NCBI RefSeq assembly: GCF_023639785.1
Contig: NZ_CP098325.1
Coordinates: 124,001-188,000, forward strand
DNA from: Leclercia adecarboxylata
GTDB taxonomy: Bacteria > Pseudomonadota > Gammaproteobacteria > Enterobacterales > Enterobacteriaceae
Length of the DNA: 64,000 nucleotides
Reading direction: 5' to 3'
Positions 28,624-38,580 of this stretch are shown here, piece after piece. Each line of letters starts with the position of its first letter. Position 1 is the first letter of the stretch. Position numbers and translations under genes: made by a program. The notes beneath the pieces were generated by a model. That model was given only the letters and a program-made list of their open reading frames with translations. It ran no database searches and was not told the origin of the DNA.

Positions 28624-30654
28624 TCAGCGATTGCCTGCCCACACGACCATCACCTTATCGCCCTGATGCTCACGCACAAAGCCGTAGCCCTGCGGCATCG
28701 TCAGCGTGGTTTGCGTGCCTTCCCCCACCGCCGGATGGCGGGCGCGGAACTGGCCAAGCCTTTGCCAGTGGGCGACGGTTTCTGCCTGTGAGCCGTTGAT
28801 ATCCTGCCAGTTCATGTCCGAGCGCGTGCCCTGTAAGGGGTCGGAACCCGTAGGGCCAAAGGGCCTTGCTGATTCATCCCCGTAGTAGATCTGCACGCTA
28901 CCCGGCGCCAGCAGCAGAAGCTCGGCCGCACGCTGGCCGCCCTCGCGGAACAGGCGGGTATCGTGGGAGGAGAGATAGCTCAGGACGTTAAAGCTCTGCA
29001 GCTTTTCCGCCATCTGCTGCCAGGTCAGGTCGATACTGGAGAGGCAATCTACCGCTTTGGCCGCCTGCTCCTGATAGTCAAAATTGATCATCGCATCGAA
29101 GCCATGCCGGTAGTAATCGCTCTGCATCACCCCATGACCCCAGGACTCGCCGGTCATCCAGAACGGCGCATCGTCGAGTTTCTTATCCGGGTTGGCCGCT
29201 TTCCACGCCTTTAGCGCGTCGCTGGCCCGATCTTTCAGCTGCTGCCAGCCGGCAAGCTCAACGTGTTTCGCGGTATCGACCCGGAAACCGTCGATGCCGT
29301 ATTCACGCACCCACTGACTCAGCCAGTGGGTGAGGTAATCCCGGGGCGTGTAGCCGTCGATGGCCTGCGCCCGGGTGTCGGGTTTGTGGCGATAGAAATT
29401 CGGCAAGCCCGACGGGGTGGTGGATTCTGTTTTCAGATCCGGCAGGAAGGCCAGCGACATGGTCAGATCGTCAAAGCCGGGATTATCGTAATCGCCAATG
29501 TCGGTGCGCACCCACTTTTTGCCCCACCACTTCTCCCAGCCTGCTTTATCGCTGAAGTTGATGTAGTCGTTAAAGCTGTGCCAGCTCTGTCCGGCGGCCG
29601 GTTTCCAGTCTGTCCAGCGATCGCCCAGGATGTTCTTCAGCTCCGTGCCCTGTAAATAGAGAGCGCCAAACTGATACTCCTGCATATCCGCCAGCGTCGC
29701 ATAACCGGTGTGGTTCATCACCACGTCAAACAGAATGCGGATCCCCCGGCGATGGGCTTCATCCACCAGCTGGCGCAAGTCGTCTTCCGTACCCATGTTG
29801 GCATCGAGCCGGGTCCAGTCCTGGATGTAATAACCGTGATAGGCGTAATGGGGGAAATCCCCTTTCGTGCCGCCGCCGACCCAGCCGTGGATCTGTTCCA
29901 GCGGGGAGCTGATCCACAGGGCGTTAACGCCAAGCTGCTGCAGGTAATCCAGTTTGCGGGTGAGTCCTTTCAGATCGCCGCCGTGGAAGGTGCCGATCTC
30001 TTGCATGCCGTCCTTATGGCGTCCATAGCTATTGTCGTTCGACGGGTCGCCATTCTCAAACCGGTCGGTCAGGACAAAATAGACGGTGGCGTTCTGCCAA
30101 CTGAACGGGGCGGGCTTGTCTGTCTCTGCCCGCTCCAGTAACAGCAGGCCGTTGCTGCCCGGCGCAGGTTGCAGGGTAATTTTGCCCTGCTGCACGGTGG
30201 CGGTCTGTTTGCTGTAGAAATCCCGCACCACGCTTCCTTCCGGGAAGGTATGGCTGACGTCGAGCGTTAAGGGTTTGCCGTCCCATCTGGGGCACTGTTG
30301 AACCACCGATGTCACCGCCTTTTCGCTGGTGCTGGCGACGGTCAACATCAGCGTTGGCGTGCCGGAGCGAGTATCAATCCGTGCCTGATAATCACCATCG
30401 CGGAAGATGCGCCACTGCACCGGATCGCCTTCGCACGGCTTCAGTGACATCATCTCGTTGAGTTTTATCGCGTTTGTAGGCTGCCAGCACGCCTTGTCAA
30501 GATTCAGAGTGAGCGGGCGGGTACCCTTCGTCAGCTTTGCCTGTGACGTGAAAATCCCTGAACCCTCAGCGGTAAAGGCCGGAAAACCCGGGGCGGACCA
30601 GTCGGCGCTGGCTATAGCAGGCAAGAACAGAAGAGCGAGAGCAGAACGTTTCAT
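28624..30654 (-). CDS. malS: periplasmic alpha-amylase MalS
   Basis: MalS cuts long maltodextrins in the periplasm, mainly releasing maltohexaose for the maltose transporter. The 676 residues match E. coli MalS. The signal peptide is MKRSALALLFLPAIASA with mature start at DWSAP. The GH13 barrel has DVVMNHTGY (region I), GFRVDTAKHVE with the nucleophile Asp, TGESWGHG with the acid/base Glu, and LSSHDTR with the stabilising Asp. A partial N-terminal carbohydrate-binding domain precedes it. It belongs to the MalT regulon in E. coli; a candidate MalT box is upstream at 30709. Confidence 0.97.
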   Translation of the reverse strand: MKRSALALLFLPAIASADWSAPGFPAFTAEGSGIFTSQAKLTKGTRPLTLNLDKACWQPTNAIKLNEMMSLKPCEGDPVQWRIFRDGDYQARIDTRSGTPTLMLTVASTSEKAVTSVVQQCPRWDGKPLTLDVSHTFPEGSVVRDFYSKQTATVQQGKITLQPAPGSNGLLLLERAETDKPAPFSWQNATVYFVLTDRFENGDPSNDNSYGRHKDGMQEIGTFHGGDLKGLTRKLDYLQQLGVNALWISSPLEQIHGWVGGGTKGDFPHYAYHGYYIQDWTRLDANMGTEDDLRQLVDEAHRRGIRILFDVVMNHTGYATLADMQEYQFGALYLQGTELKNILGDRWTDWKPAAGQSWHSFNDYINFSDKAGWEKWWGKKWVRTDIGDYDNPGFDDLTMSLAFLPDLKTESTTPSGLPNFYRHKPDTRAQAIDGYTPRDYLTHWLSQWVREYGIDGFRVDTAKHVELAGWQQLKDRASDALKAWKAANPDKKLDDAPFWMTGESWGHGVMQSDYYRHGFDAMINFDYQEQAAKAVDCLSSIDLTWQQMAEKLQSFNVLSYLSSHDTRLFREGGQRAAELLLLAPGSVQIYYGDESARPFGPTGSDPLQGTRSDMNWQDINGSQAETVAHWQRLGQFRARHPAVGEGTQTTLTMPQGYGFVREHQGDKVMVVWAGNR

Positions 30655-30967
30655 ACCATTTTCCTGTCACAGCATTTTGCTCAGTTTGCCATCTATTTTA
30701 GTGGGCAAACTCATCCCCTGGCGCTAACGCGCAGGGAGGAGCAAAGAGGGTGAGTGATCTCGCGCTAAGTTCGCTGTTTAACTGCGATATTGAGCACATT
30801 TTGATGAAAATGATGCTTAAGCGAGCGATTTTCAGATGACAGGGTTTCGGATTTAGACTATTTCTTTGGATGCTCTTCTCGACTATTTTTGCTAGGATCT
30901 GAGATTCGCCTCTCATTTTACGAAAAAAATAAGGTGTTGGAATGTTTCTATCCGACCAGGAGACCTA
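30655..30967. other. malS-bax divergent intergenic region
   Basis: 313 bases with no gene-like ORF. It holds the malS promoter side, with a good MalT-box match at 30709 and a poorer one at 30733. On the bax side AATAAGGTGTTGG and GACCAGGAGACCT are leader sequence, with AGGAG before the bax ATG. Confidence 0.6.
30709..30718 (-). promoter_or_regulatory. candidate MalT box upstream of malS
   Basis: Read on the minus strand it is GGGGATGAGT, nine of ten matches to the MalT box GGGGA(T/G)GAGG. It is 55 bases upstream of the malS ATG. A weaker opposite-strand match (8 of 10) starts at 30733. Inferred from motif and position. Confidence 0.5.
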
Positions 30968-31792
30968 ATGATATCGACTCCCATTCGACGATATGGGGCC
31001 GCGATACTCATGTTACTCACCATGGCAATTTCTGGTGAGGTGCTTGCAAAGACGCACACGGACACAACGAGTAATAAGGCCCACGTCTTAAAGACGACAA
31101 GTAGTAAGGTTAGCAGTAAACAAGAGTATTCTCGCAATAGTGCAAAGAGTAGTTCACTTCCTGATTTGCGAAAATACCCTTCCGGGACACCAAGGAAAAA
31201 AGCGTTTCTCCGGACGGTAATGCCTTACATTACAAGTCAAAATGCCGCGATTACGGCTGATCGTAACTGGTTGATCTCCAAACAGTACGATAGCCGCTGG
31301 TCGCCATCAGAACGTACGCGTCTGAAAGAAATATCAAAACGCTATAAAGTGAGCTGGAACGGAAATACACGTCGTGTACCCTGGAACGCTCTGTTAGAAC
31401 GCGTAGATATTATTCCAGGCAGTATGGTCGCAACGATGGCTGCAGCCGAAAGTGGCTGGGGTACCTCGAAACTCGCACGCAGTAATAACAATCTTTTCGG
31501 CATGAAGTGCGCGAAAGGTCGTTGTAACAATGCACCGGGCAAAGTGAAAGGCTACTCGCAGTTCGAATCGGTAAAAGATTCCGTGAATGCGTATGTTGTG
31601 AACCTGAACACGCATCCCGCTTACAAATCTTTCCGTAAGTCTCGTGCGCAGCTGCGTAAAGCAGACCAGGAAGTGACCGCGAGCAACATGATCCATAAGC
31701 TGAAAGGTTACTCAACCCAGGGCCAACGCTATAACAACTATCTGTTTGCGATGTACCAGGATAATCAGCGCTTAATTGCCGCGCATATGTAA
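30968..31792 (+). CDS. bax: Bax, glucosaminidase-domain protein
   Basis: A 274-residue exported protein with a C-terminal N-acetylglucosaminidase-like (FlgJ/Bax) domain. The signal-like hydrophobic N-terminus covers about residues 10-27 (AAILMLLTMAISGEVLA), followed by a Ser/Thr/Lys-rich linker to about 65. In the catalytic domain, MAAAESGWGTSKLARSNNNLFGMKC holds the expected catalytic Glu, and YSTQGQRYNNYLFAMYQDN ends it. Peptidoglycan cleavage is inferred. The cellular role is unknown in E. coli, where bax also sits between xylR and malS. A strong terminator shared with xylR follows. Confidence 0.92.
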   Translation: MISTPIRRYGAAILMLLTMAISGEVLAKTHTDTTSNKAHVLKTTSSKVSSKQEYSRNSAKSSSLPDLRKYPSGTPRKKAFLRTVMPYITSQNAAITADRNWLISKQYDSRWSPSERTRLKEISKRYKVSWNGNTRRVPWNALLERVDIIPGSMVATMAAAESGWGTSKLARSNNNLFGMKCAKGRCNNAPGKVKGYSQFESVKDSVNAYVVNLNTHPAYKSFRKSRAQLRKADQEVTASNMIHKLKGYSTQGQRYNNYLFAMYQDNQRLIAAHM

Positions 31793-31796
31793 TCGT

Positions 31797-31828
31797 AAAA
31801 AAGGCCTTCCATCCGGAAGGCCTTTTTT
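31797..31828. terminator. bidirectional terminator between bax and xylR
   Basis: AAAAAAGGCCTTCC, a 4-base loop, then GGAAGGCCTTTTTTT. The symmetric stem with A- and T-runs ends transcription from both convergent genes. Confidence 0.92.
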
Positions 31829-31831
31829 TAG

Positions 31832-33010
31832 TTAAATCAGCACTTCACTGTAGCGGTCGCGATACTCTTTCGGCGTGGTGTCATACTCTTTTTTAAACAC
31901 CGAATAGAAATACTGCAGCGACGGATAACCGCACATCTGCGAAATCTCGTTAATAGACAGCGACGTCGAAATCAGCAGGCTGCGGGCTTTTTCCAGTTTC
32001 TCCGCATGAATAACCGCGTGAATCGTCTCTCCCACCTCTTCTTTAAAGCGTTTCTCCAGGTTTGAGCGCGAAATACCTACGGCATCCAGGACCTGATCCA
32101 CTTTAATACCTTTGCAGGCGTGGTTACGGATATAGTGCATCGCCTGAATGACAGCCGGATCGTTCAGCGAACGGTAATCGGTGGAGCGCCGCTCCACAAC
32201 GCGGACCGGTGGCACCAGCAGACGCTGCAGGGGCAGGTTTTCGTTATCCAGCAGTCGGTGCAGCAGCTTGGCTGCCTGATAGCCCATCTGACGCGTTCCC
32301 TGCGCTACCGACGACAGCGCCACGCGCGAGAGGTAACGGGTGAGCTCTTCATTATCGATCCCAATCACGCACAGCTTTTCCGGCACCGGGATATGCAGAT
32401 GTTCGCACACCTGCAATACGTGACGGGCCCGGGCATCGGTAACGGCGATGATGCCGGTCTGCGGCGGCAGGGTTTGCAGCCAGTCGGCGAGACGGTTCTG
32501 GGCGTGCTGCCAGTTTTCCGGGGCGGTTTCCAGTCCCTGATAAACCACGCCGCGATACTTCTCTTTTGCCACCAGCTGGCAGAACGCATACTCACGCTCC
32601 GCCGCCCAGCGCTTACCGCTGGACGCGGGCAGGCCATAAAAGGCGAAGCGGTGAACCCCTTTTTCTTTAAGATGAAGAAACGCGCTCTCTACCAGGGCGT
32701 GATTGTCGGTCGCGATATAGTGAACGGCAGGGTAGTTATCCGGCTTGTGGTATGAGCCGCCGACGCCGACGATGGGGACGTCGACATCGACCAGCAGTTG
32801 CTGAATAACGGCGTCGTCAAAATCCGCGATGACGCCGTCACCCAGCCAGTCTTTAATATTTTCGATTCGCGTGCGGAAATCTTCTTCGACGAAAATATCC
32901 CACTCGGATTGCGACGCCTGCAAGTATTCCCCAACGCCCTCGACGACCTGACGGTCGTAGGCTTTATTGGCATTGAATAACAACGTAATGCGGTGACGCT
33001 TCTCAAACAT
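31832..33010 (-). CDS. xylR: xylose operon activator XylR
   Basis: XylR activates xylAB and xylFGHR when it binds D-xylose. The 392 residues match E. coli XylR. The N-terminal part (to about 275) is a LacI-like sugar-binding domain, including GVIADFDDAVIQQLL and VIGIDNEELTRYL. The C-terminal part has two AraC-type helix-turn-helix motifs (KGIKVDQVLDAVGISRSNLEKRFKEEVG and SINEISQMCGYPSLQYFYSVFKKEY). It starts 41 bases after the xylH stop, so it can be read from the xylF promoter; E. coli also has a weak xylR promoter. Confidence 0.97.
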   Translation of the reverse strand: MFEKRHRITLLFNANKAYDRQVVEGVGEYLQASQSEWDIFVEEDFRTRIENIKDWLGDGVIADFDDAVIQQLLVDVDVPIVGVGGSYHKPDNYPAVHYIATDNHALVESAFLHLKEKGVHRFAFYGLPASSGKRWAAEREYAFCQLVAKEKYRGVVYQGLETAPENWQHAQNRLADWLQTLPPQTGIIAVTDARARHVLQVCEHLHIPVPEKLCVIGIDNEELTRYLSRVALSSVAQGTRQMGYQAAKLLHRLLDNENLPLQRLLVPPVRVVERRSTDYRSLNDPAVIQAMHYIRNHACKGIKVDQVLDAVGISRSNLEKRFKEEVGETIHAVIHAEKLEKARSLLISTSLSINEISQMCGYPSLQYFYSVFKKEYDTTPKEYRDRYSEVLI

Positions 33011-33051
33011 GCGCTATTTTTCCAGAACAAGTGACAGATGATAAGGCATCC

Positions 33052-34233
33052 TCAGGCGCGCCGTTTGGTTGCGGAATCCATCCATACCGCCAGCAGCAAA
33101 ATGGCACCCTTGACGATATATTGCCAGAATGTCGGGACGTCCATCATACTCATTCCGTTATCCAGCGACGCCATAATAAATGCCCCCATGACCGCCCCTG
33201 CGACGCTGCCGATGCCCCCGGCAAGACTGGTTCCGCCGATGACGCAGGCGGCAATGGCGTCGAGTTCGGCAATATTCCCTGCCGATGGCGAGCCTGCCCC
33301 CAGACGCGAACTTAAGATTAGCCCCGCTACGGCAACCATCAGGCCATTAATGGCAAAGACGGCCAGTTTGGTGCGTTCAACATTGATGCCGGAAAGACGC
33401 GCGGCTTCGAGGTTGCCCCCAATGGCATAAATACGGCGACCAAAGGCGGTACGGGTCGCCATAAACATCCCCGCCAGCAGCAGCAGAACCAGCAGCAGCA
33501 CCGGCGTTGGCACGCCGCGATAGTCGTTCAGCAGCCAGATCGCGCCAAGAACAATCACTGCCGTCAACGCCTGGCGTCCGACGACGGAAGTAGAAGGTGT
33601 GGTGGCTAAACCTAACGTCTGACGGCGCATTCTGCCGCGCCACTGCCAGGCGACAAATGCCATCAGGCCAATTGCGCCCAGGGTAAAACCCACTCCGCCG
33701 GAGAGATAGCTCTGACCAATCTGCGACATGGAGGCGCTGGTAGGAGAGACGGTAGTCCCGTTAGTGATGCCGATCAGGATGCCGCGAAAGGCCAGCATCC
33801 CCGCCAGCGTGACGATAAACGACGGTACTTTACGGTAGGCCACCCACCAGCCGTTCCAGGTGCCGAGCAGTAAGCCGAGCAGCAAGGTCACCACGATAGT
33901 CAGGGGGAGCGGCCAGCCCAGCCAGACGTCGAATATCGCCGCCACGCCGCCGAGCAGGCCCATCATCGAGCCCACGGAGAGGTCGATTTCCGCAGAGATA
34001 ATCACAAATACCATCCCCACTGCCAGAATGCCGGTGATGGCGGTCTGGCGCAGCAGGTTGGAGACGTTACGCGCGCTGAGATAAGAGCCGTCGGTCATCC
34101 AGGTGAAGAACAGCATGATCGCCACGATAGCGGCAATCATGACAAACACCTGCAGATTGAGCGCTTTCAGCCCGGAAAAGAGGCCCGGTGCGGGTGCCGT
34201 GACTTTTAACTCAGAGGGGTTGCTTTTCGACAT
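33052..34233 (-). CDS. xylH: xylose ABC transporter permease XylH
   Basis: Membrane component of the high-affinity D-xylose ABC importer, 393 residues. It has about ten hydrophobic segments and the RbsC-type permease core ([31 protein letters not shown]-like loop; [62 protein letters not shown]). Its start lies inside xylG (23-base overlap), indicating coupled translation. It works with XylG (ATPase) and XylF (binding protein). Confidence 0.97.
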   Translation of the reverse strand: MSKSNPSELKVTAPAPGLFSGLKALNLQVFVMIAAIVAIMLFFTWMTDGSYLSARNVSNLLRQTAITGILAVGMVFVIISAEIDLSVGSMMGLLGGVAAIFDVWLGWPLPLTIVVTLLLGLLLGTWNGWWVAYRKVPSFIVTLAGMLAFRGILIGITNGTTVSPTSASMSQIGQSYLSGGVGFTLGAIGLMAFVAWQWRGRMRRQTLGLATTPSTSVVGRQALTAVIVLGAIWLLNDYRGVPTPVLLLVLLLLAGMFMATRTAFGRRIYAIGGNLEAARLSGINVERTKLAVFAINGLMVAVAGLILSSRLGAGSPSAGNIAELDAIAACVIGGTSLAGGIGSVAGAVMGAFIMASLDNGMSMMDVPTFWQYIVKGAILLLAVWMDSATKRRA

Positions 34234-35752
34234 GGCGTTCGCTCCTTAGTGCGGCTTCCATCACCTGTTCCTGCGTCAGGCTCTGGTTTATCAGGTTGGC
34301 TTTCAGTTTTCCTTCGTGCATCACCAGTACCCGGTCGCTGAGACCCAGGACTTCGGGCAGCTCCGAGGAGATGACAATCACGGCGATACCCTGCTGGACC
34401 AGCTGGTTGATCAGCTTGTAAATTTCGTACTTCGCGCCGATATCGATCCCGCGGGTAGGTTCATCGAGGATCAGGATGCGCGGGTTGAGCAGCAGGCAGC
34501 GGGCGAGGATCGCCTTCTGCTGATTACCGCCGCTCAGACGACCAATCGCCAGTTCCGGGGAGGACGTTTTGACTTTTAGCCGCTGCAAAGACTGAAGGAT
34601 GCAGTGTTGTTCCGCTGCGTCATCAAGGCTACTCAGCTTGCCGCTGAACTGATCTAACGCGGCAAGGGTGATATTTTTGCCCACCGCCATCACCGGCACG
34701 ATGCCATCTTTTTTGCGGTCTTCCGGCACCATCGTAATACCCTGGGCGATGGCCTGCTGACAGTTTTTAATCTCAACCGGCTTTCCATCAATAAAGATGC
34801 TGCCTTCCCAGCGACCGGGCCAGACGCCAAACAGGCACTGTACGGCCTCGGTGCGCCCGGCACCGACCAGCCCGGCAACGCCAAGGATTTCTCCGCGATG
34901 CAGCGAGAAGGAGACGTCATTCACCCGTTTGATATGGCGATTCACCGGATGCCAGGCGGTGAGATGCTCCACGCGCAGCACCTCTTCTCCCAGGGTATGG
35001 GGTTCATTCGGGTAGAGCGCGGTCAGCTCACGGCCAACCATCATGGTAATAATGTCGTCCTCGCTCATCCCCTGCGCTTCCCGGGTGCCGATATGCTGCC
35101 CGTCGCGAATGACGCACACCGTATCCGAAATCGCTTTTACTTCGTTGAGCTTGTGGGAGATATAAATGCAGGCAATCCCGTGGTGTTGCAGGTCGCGAAT
35201 GATGTCCAGCAATACCGCGGTTTCCTGTTCCGTCAGCGAGGCTGTCGGTTCATCGAGGATAAGCAGACGCACCTGCTTATTCAGCGCTTTGGCGATCTCC
35301 ACCAGCTGCTGCTGCCCAAGGCCTAAGTCACCCACCCGCGTATCGGGGGAGATCGCCAGGCTCACCTGGGCCAGCAGCTTTTCGCAGCGCAGGGTCATGG
35401 CGTCGTAATCCATTACCCCGTGGCGGGTGATCTCGGCACCGAGGAAGATGTTCTCCAGCACGGTCAGATGCTTCACCAGCGCCAGCTCCTGGTGAATGAT
35501 AGCGATCCCTTTGCGCTCGGTGTCGCGAATATGCGTGGCCTGCAGCGTTTCGCCAGAAAAAACAATCTCACCGTCGTAGCTGCCGTGAGGATAGATACCG
35601 CACAGCACCTTCATTAAGGTGGATTTGCCCGAGCCATTTTCGCCGCATAACGACATGATCTCGCCCGCGTTTAAGCGCAGGCTGACGTTATCGACGGCCT
35701 TCACCGCGCCAAAGGCTTTGGTGATACTTTTCATTTCAAGTAAATAAGACAT
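34211..35752 (-). CDS. xylG: xylose ABC transporter ATP-binding protein XylG
   Basis: ATPase of the xylose importer, 513 residues, with two fused ABC domains. The first has Walker [10 protein letters not shown] (about 38-46), signature LGLGQQQ and Walker [10 protein letters not shown]. The second has a degenerate P-loop GLVGAGRTE (about 289-297), signature LSGGNQQK and Walker [12 protein letters not shown]. This pattern is normal for the sugar-importing CUT2 group, where the two sites are unequal. It lies between xylF (70-base gap with a hairpin) and xylH (overlap). Confidence 0.97.
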   Translation of the reverse strand: MSYLLEMKSITKAFGAVKAVDNVSLRLNAGEIMSLCGENGSGKSTLMKVLCGIYPHGSYDGEIVFSGETLQATHIRDTERKGIAIIHQELALVKHLTVLENIFLGAEITRHGVMDYDAMTLRCEKLLAQVSLAISPDTRVGDLGLGQQQLVEIAKALNKQVRLLILDEPTASLTEQETAVLLDIIRDLQHHGIACIYISHKLNEVKAISDTVCVIRDGQHIGTREAQGMSEDDIITMMVGRELTALYPNEPHTLGEEVLRVEHLTAWHPVNRHIKRVNDVSFSLHRGEILGVAGLVGAGRTEAVQCLFGVWPGRWEGSIFIDGKPVEIKNCQQAIAQGITMVPEDRKKDGIVPVMAVGKNITLAALDQFSGKLSSLDDAAEQHCILQSLQRLKVKTSSPELAIGRLSGGNQQKAILARCLLLNPRILILDEPTRGIDIGAKYEIYKLINQLVQQGIAVIVISSELPEVLGLSDRVLVMHEGKLKANLINQSLTQEQVMEAALRSERHVEKQPL

Positions 35753-35796
35753 AACTGCCCCGCATGACCCGGTGAAAACAGTACAAGTCGATGCGC

Positions 35797-35811
35797 CCCC
35801 GCAAAGCGGGG
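35797..35811. terminator. intra-operon hairpin between xylF and xylG
   Basis: CCCCGC-AAA-GCGGGG, a perfect 6-bp stem with no T-run on the minus strand. It probably stabilises the abundant xylF message or lowers read-through into xylGH, as in other binding-protein operons. Confidence 0.6.
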
Positions 35812-35822
35812 ACGATGATGGT

Positions 35823-36815
35823 CTACAGTTCGCTCTTTTTGTGGAAACCGTCTTTCACAACGGTGGCGTCAATGTTCTCTTTATTGACTTCGATAGGGGT
35901 CAGCAGTCGGGATGGCACATCTTTCAGGCCGTTGTTTAACCTGGCGTCCGCTTTAGGCTGCTGGCCATTTCCCAGCTCAACGGCAATTTCCGCCGCGGTG
36001 GTGGCAAGCTGGGTGATGGGTTTATAAACGGTCATGGTCTGGGTGCCCGCCACGATGCGTTTCACCCCGGCCAGGTCAGCATCCTGCCCGGAGATCGCTA
36101 CTTTGCCGGCCAGCCCCTGGGCGCTGAGCGCCTGAATGGCGCCCCCTGCGGTTGCATCGTTAGAGGCCACCACGGCATCGATTTTGTTATTGTTGGCGGT
36201 TAAGGCGTTTTCCATAATTTTTAATGCGTTTTCTGGTAACCAGCCGTCCGCCCACTGGTCGCCAACGATCTTGATTTTGCCCTCATCGATATAGGGCTTC
36301 AGCACCTTCATCTGCCCGGCGCGGAAGAGTTTGGCGTTGTTGTCTACCGGCGAGCCGCCCATCAGGAAGTAATTGCCCTGAGGCACTTTTGCGACCAGGC
36401 TTTGCGCCTGTAATTCACCGACTTTTTCATTGTCGAAGGAAATATAATAGTCGATATCCGCATTATTAATCATGCGGTCATAAGCCAGCACTTTAATGCC
36501 TTCGCGTTTGGCTTCTTTAACCACGTTACTTAAAACCTGGCCGTTATAGGGAATAATAACCAGAACGTCGACGCCGCGGTTTATCATATTTTCGATTTGC
36601 GACATCTGAGTTTCTTCATTGCCGTTGGCAGATTGTACAAAAACTTTTGCACCTAATGCCTCTGCCTTATTGACAAAAATATCGCGATCTTTTTGCCAGC
36701 GTTCCAGACGGAGGTCATCAATCGCCATGCCGATTTTGACTTCTTTTGCATGACTCGCCGTACTCGCCAGCAGCAGCGATGCACAAAGAGTGAGGCACAG
36801 GTTCTTTATCTTCAT
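35823..36815 (-). CDS. xylF: D-xylose-binding periplasmic protein XylF
   Basis: Periplasmic high-affinity xylose receptor, 330 residues as in E. coli. Signal peptide [23 protein letters not shown], mature start [11 protein letters not shown]. The rest is a type I periplasmic-binding fold, including [15 protein letters not shown] and [32 protein letters not shown]. The frame is open 16 codons upstream, but the signal peptide fixes the start at 36815. It is the first gene of xylFGHR, divergent from xylA across 370 bases. Confidence 0.97.
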   Translation of the reverse strand: MKIKNLCLTLCASLLLASTASHAKEVKIGMAIDDLRLERWQKDRDIFVNKAEALGAKVFVQSANGNEETQMSQIENMINRGVDVLVIIPYNGQVLSNVVKEAKREGIKVLAYDRMINNADIDYYISFDNEKVGELQAQSLVAKVPQGNYFLMGGSPVDNNAKLFRAGQMKVLKPYIDEGKIKIVGDQWADGWLPENALKIMENALTANNNKIDAVVASNDATAGGAIQALSAQGLAGKVAISGQDADLAGVKRIVAGTQTMTVYKPITQLATTAAEIAVELGNGQQPKADARLNNGLKDVPSRLLTPIEVNKENIDATVVKDGFHKKSEL

Positions 36816-37055
36816 AATTGTATTGCCTTTTGTAGGGTTAGGTTGCTGAGATAAAAGAAACAATCATTGCAAGAGACGTAGCAAATTCTTAACGGGGAAC
36901 GGCAGGCTGGCAATTACAGATTTTTATCTTCTCGTTATGATATTTGGTTTATTTCTGAATTTATGACAGCGATCGGATTTTAAATTTCATAACTGCTTAA
37001 TTACACATGATTATGGAATTTGCGCTGTGAAATTCGGTTGTCTGCAAATTGATTT

Positions 37056-37071
37056 TGCGAGCCAGCGCACG
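37056..37071. promoter_or_regulatory. CRP site of the xyl regulon
   Basis: TGCGA-N6-GCACG, the equivalent of the central CRP site between E. coli xylF and xylA. Relative to consensus it is imperfect, so the assignment rests mainly on conserved position and context. Confidence 0.6.
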
Positions 37072-37078
37072 TTTGTGC

Positions 37079-37125
37079 ATTCTCTCAATAGCAGTGTGAA
37101 ATAACGTAATTGAGCAACCTGCGAT
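37079..37125. promoter_or_regulatory. candidate XylR-binding site ahead of xylA
   Basis: Two related half-sites, CTCAATAGCAGTGTGAAATA and GTAATTGAGCAACC, form the direct-repeat pattern recognised by XylR in E. coli and immediately precede the xylA promoter. Inferred by similarity to the K-12 site. Confidence 0.65.
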
Positions 37126-37185
37126 CACTATTCACTATTACTCCAGTATCAACTCTTTGCCGCATCCCTGATTATGGAGCTCACT

Positions 37186-38508
37186 ATGCAAGCTTATTTC
37201 GATCAACTCGATCGCGTTCGTTATGAAGGCCCGAAATCCTCAAATCCTTTAGCGTTTCGTCATTACAACCCGGACGAGCTGGTGCTGGGTAAGCGCATGG
37301 AAGATCACCTGCGTTTCGCGGCCTGCTACTGGCATACCTTCTGCTGGAACGGTGCCGACATGTTTGGTGTGGGCTCGTTCGACAGGCCATGGCAGCAGCC
37401 AGGCGAAGCGCTGGAGCTGGCGAAGCGTAAAGCGGATGTCGCCTTTGAGTTCTTCCACAAGCTGAACGTGCCTTACTACTGCTTCCATGACGTAGACGTC
37501 TCACCGGAAGGCGCCTCGCTGAAAGAGTACCTGAATAACTTTGCGCAGATGGTCGACGTGCTGGGCGAAAAACAGCAGCAGAGCGGCGTGAAGCTGCTGT
37601 GGGGCACCGCCAACTGCTTTACCCACCCCCGCTATGGCGCAGGGGCTGCCACTAACCCGGATCCGGAAGTGTTCAGCTGGGCGGCTACCCAGGTGGTGAC
37701 GGCGATGAACGCCACCCATAAGCTGGGCGGTGAAAACTACGTGCTGTGGGGCGGACGTGAAGGCTACGAAACGCTGCTGAACACCGACTTACGCCAGGAG
37801 CGTGAGCAGATTGGTCGCTTCATGCAGATGGTGGTAGAGCATAAACACAAAATCGGTTTCCAGGGTACGCTGCTGATCGAGCCAAAACCGCAGGAGCCGA
37901 CCAAGCATCAGTACGACTACGATGTGGCAACGGTGTACGGCTTCCTGAAGCAGTTCGGGCTGGAAAAAGAGATCAAAGTGAATATCGAAGCCAACCACGC
38001 GACCCTGGCGGGCCACTCGTTCCATCATGAGATCGCCTCCGCTATCGCGCTGGGCATTTTCGGTTCTGTGGATGCCAACCGCGGCGATCCGCAGCTGGGC
38101 TGGGATACTGACCAGTTCCCGGTCAGCGTGGAAGAGAACGCGCTGGTGATGTATGAAATTATCAAAGCGGGCGGCTTTACCACCGGTGGCCTGAACTTTG
38201 ACGCCAAAGTGCGCCGTCAGAGTACCGATAAGTACGATCTCTTCTATGGTCATATTGGGGCGATGGACACCATGGCGCTGTCGCTGAAAGTGGCTGCCCG
38301 CATGATTGAGGATGGTGAGCTGGATAAGCGCGTGGCGAAACGCTACGGCGGCTGGAACAGTGAGCTGGGTCAGCAAATTTTGAAAGGCCAGTTATCCCTT
38401 ACCGAGCTGGCGAAGTACGCTGAACAGCATAACCTGGCGCCGCAGCACCAGAGCGGTCATCAGGAGCTGCTGGAAAACCTGGTGAATCACTATCTGTTTG
38501 ATAAGTGA
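37186..38508 (+). CDS. xylA: xylose isomerase
   Basis: XylA converts D-xylose to D-xylulose in the cytoplasm as a metal-dependent tetramer. The 440 residues equal E. coli XylA. Active-site motifs are [12 protein letters not shown] with the catalytic His and Asp, [17 protein letters not shown] with the metal-binding Glu and the Lys, [17 protein letters not shown], and the Asp-rich metal region [12 protein letters not shown]. The frame opens four codons earlier, but the ATG at 37186 with GGAG upstream matches the family. It is first in xylAB and XylR/CRP controlled. Confidence 0.98.
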   Translation: MQAYFDQLDRVRYEGPKSSNPLAFRHYNPDELVLGKRMEDHLRFAACYWHTFCWNGADMFGVGSFDRPWQQPGEALELAKRKADVAFEFFHKLNVPYYCFHDVDVSPEGASLKEYLNNFAQMVDVLGEKQQQSGVKLLWGTANCFTHPRYGAGAATNPDPEVFSWAATQVVTAMNATHKLGGENYVLWGGREGYETLLNTDLRQEREQIGRFMQMVVEHKHKIGFQGTLLIEPKPQEPTKHQYDYDVATVYGFLKQFGLEKEIKVNIEANHATLAGHSFHHEIASAIALGIFGSVDANRGDPQLGWDTDQFPVSVEENALVMYEIIKAGGFTTGGLNFDAKVRRQSTDKYDLFYGHIGAMDTMALSLKVAARMIEDGELDKRVAKRYGGWNSELGQQILKGQLSLTELAKYAEQHNLAPQHQSGHQELLENLVNHYLFDK

Positions 38509-38526
38509 TTAATAGCGTCCAGCTAT

Positions 38527-38556
38527 GTAGGCCCGGTAAGCCTTGCGCCACCGGGC
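38527..38556. repeat. REP element between xylA and xylB
   Basis: GTAGGCCCGGTAAGCC...GCGCCACCGGGC palindrome in the 72-base intra-operon gap. Intercistronic REP elements usually stabilise the upstream message, here xylA. Confidence 0.8.
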
Positions 38557-38580
38557 ATTTCTGTTAAAGGAGTCACCGCA

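Larger units (their letters stand above)
36816..37185. promoter_or_regulatory. xylF-xylA divergent control region
   Basis: 370 bases between the two xylose operons, without an ORF. It contains a CRP-like site (37056) and, closer to xylA, sequence closely similar to the XylR-binding region of E. coli. On the xylF side, AT-rich sequence with repeated (T)ATGAAATTT and TGTGAAATTCG stretches is where the second XylR site would lie. Confidence 0.75.
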
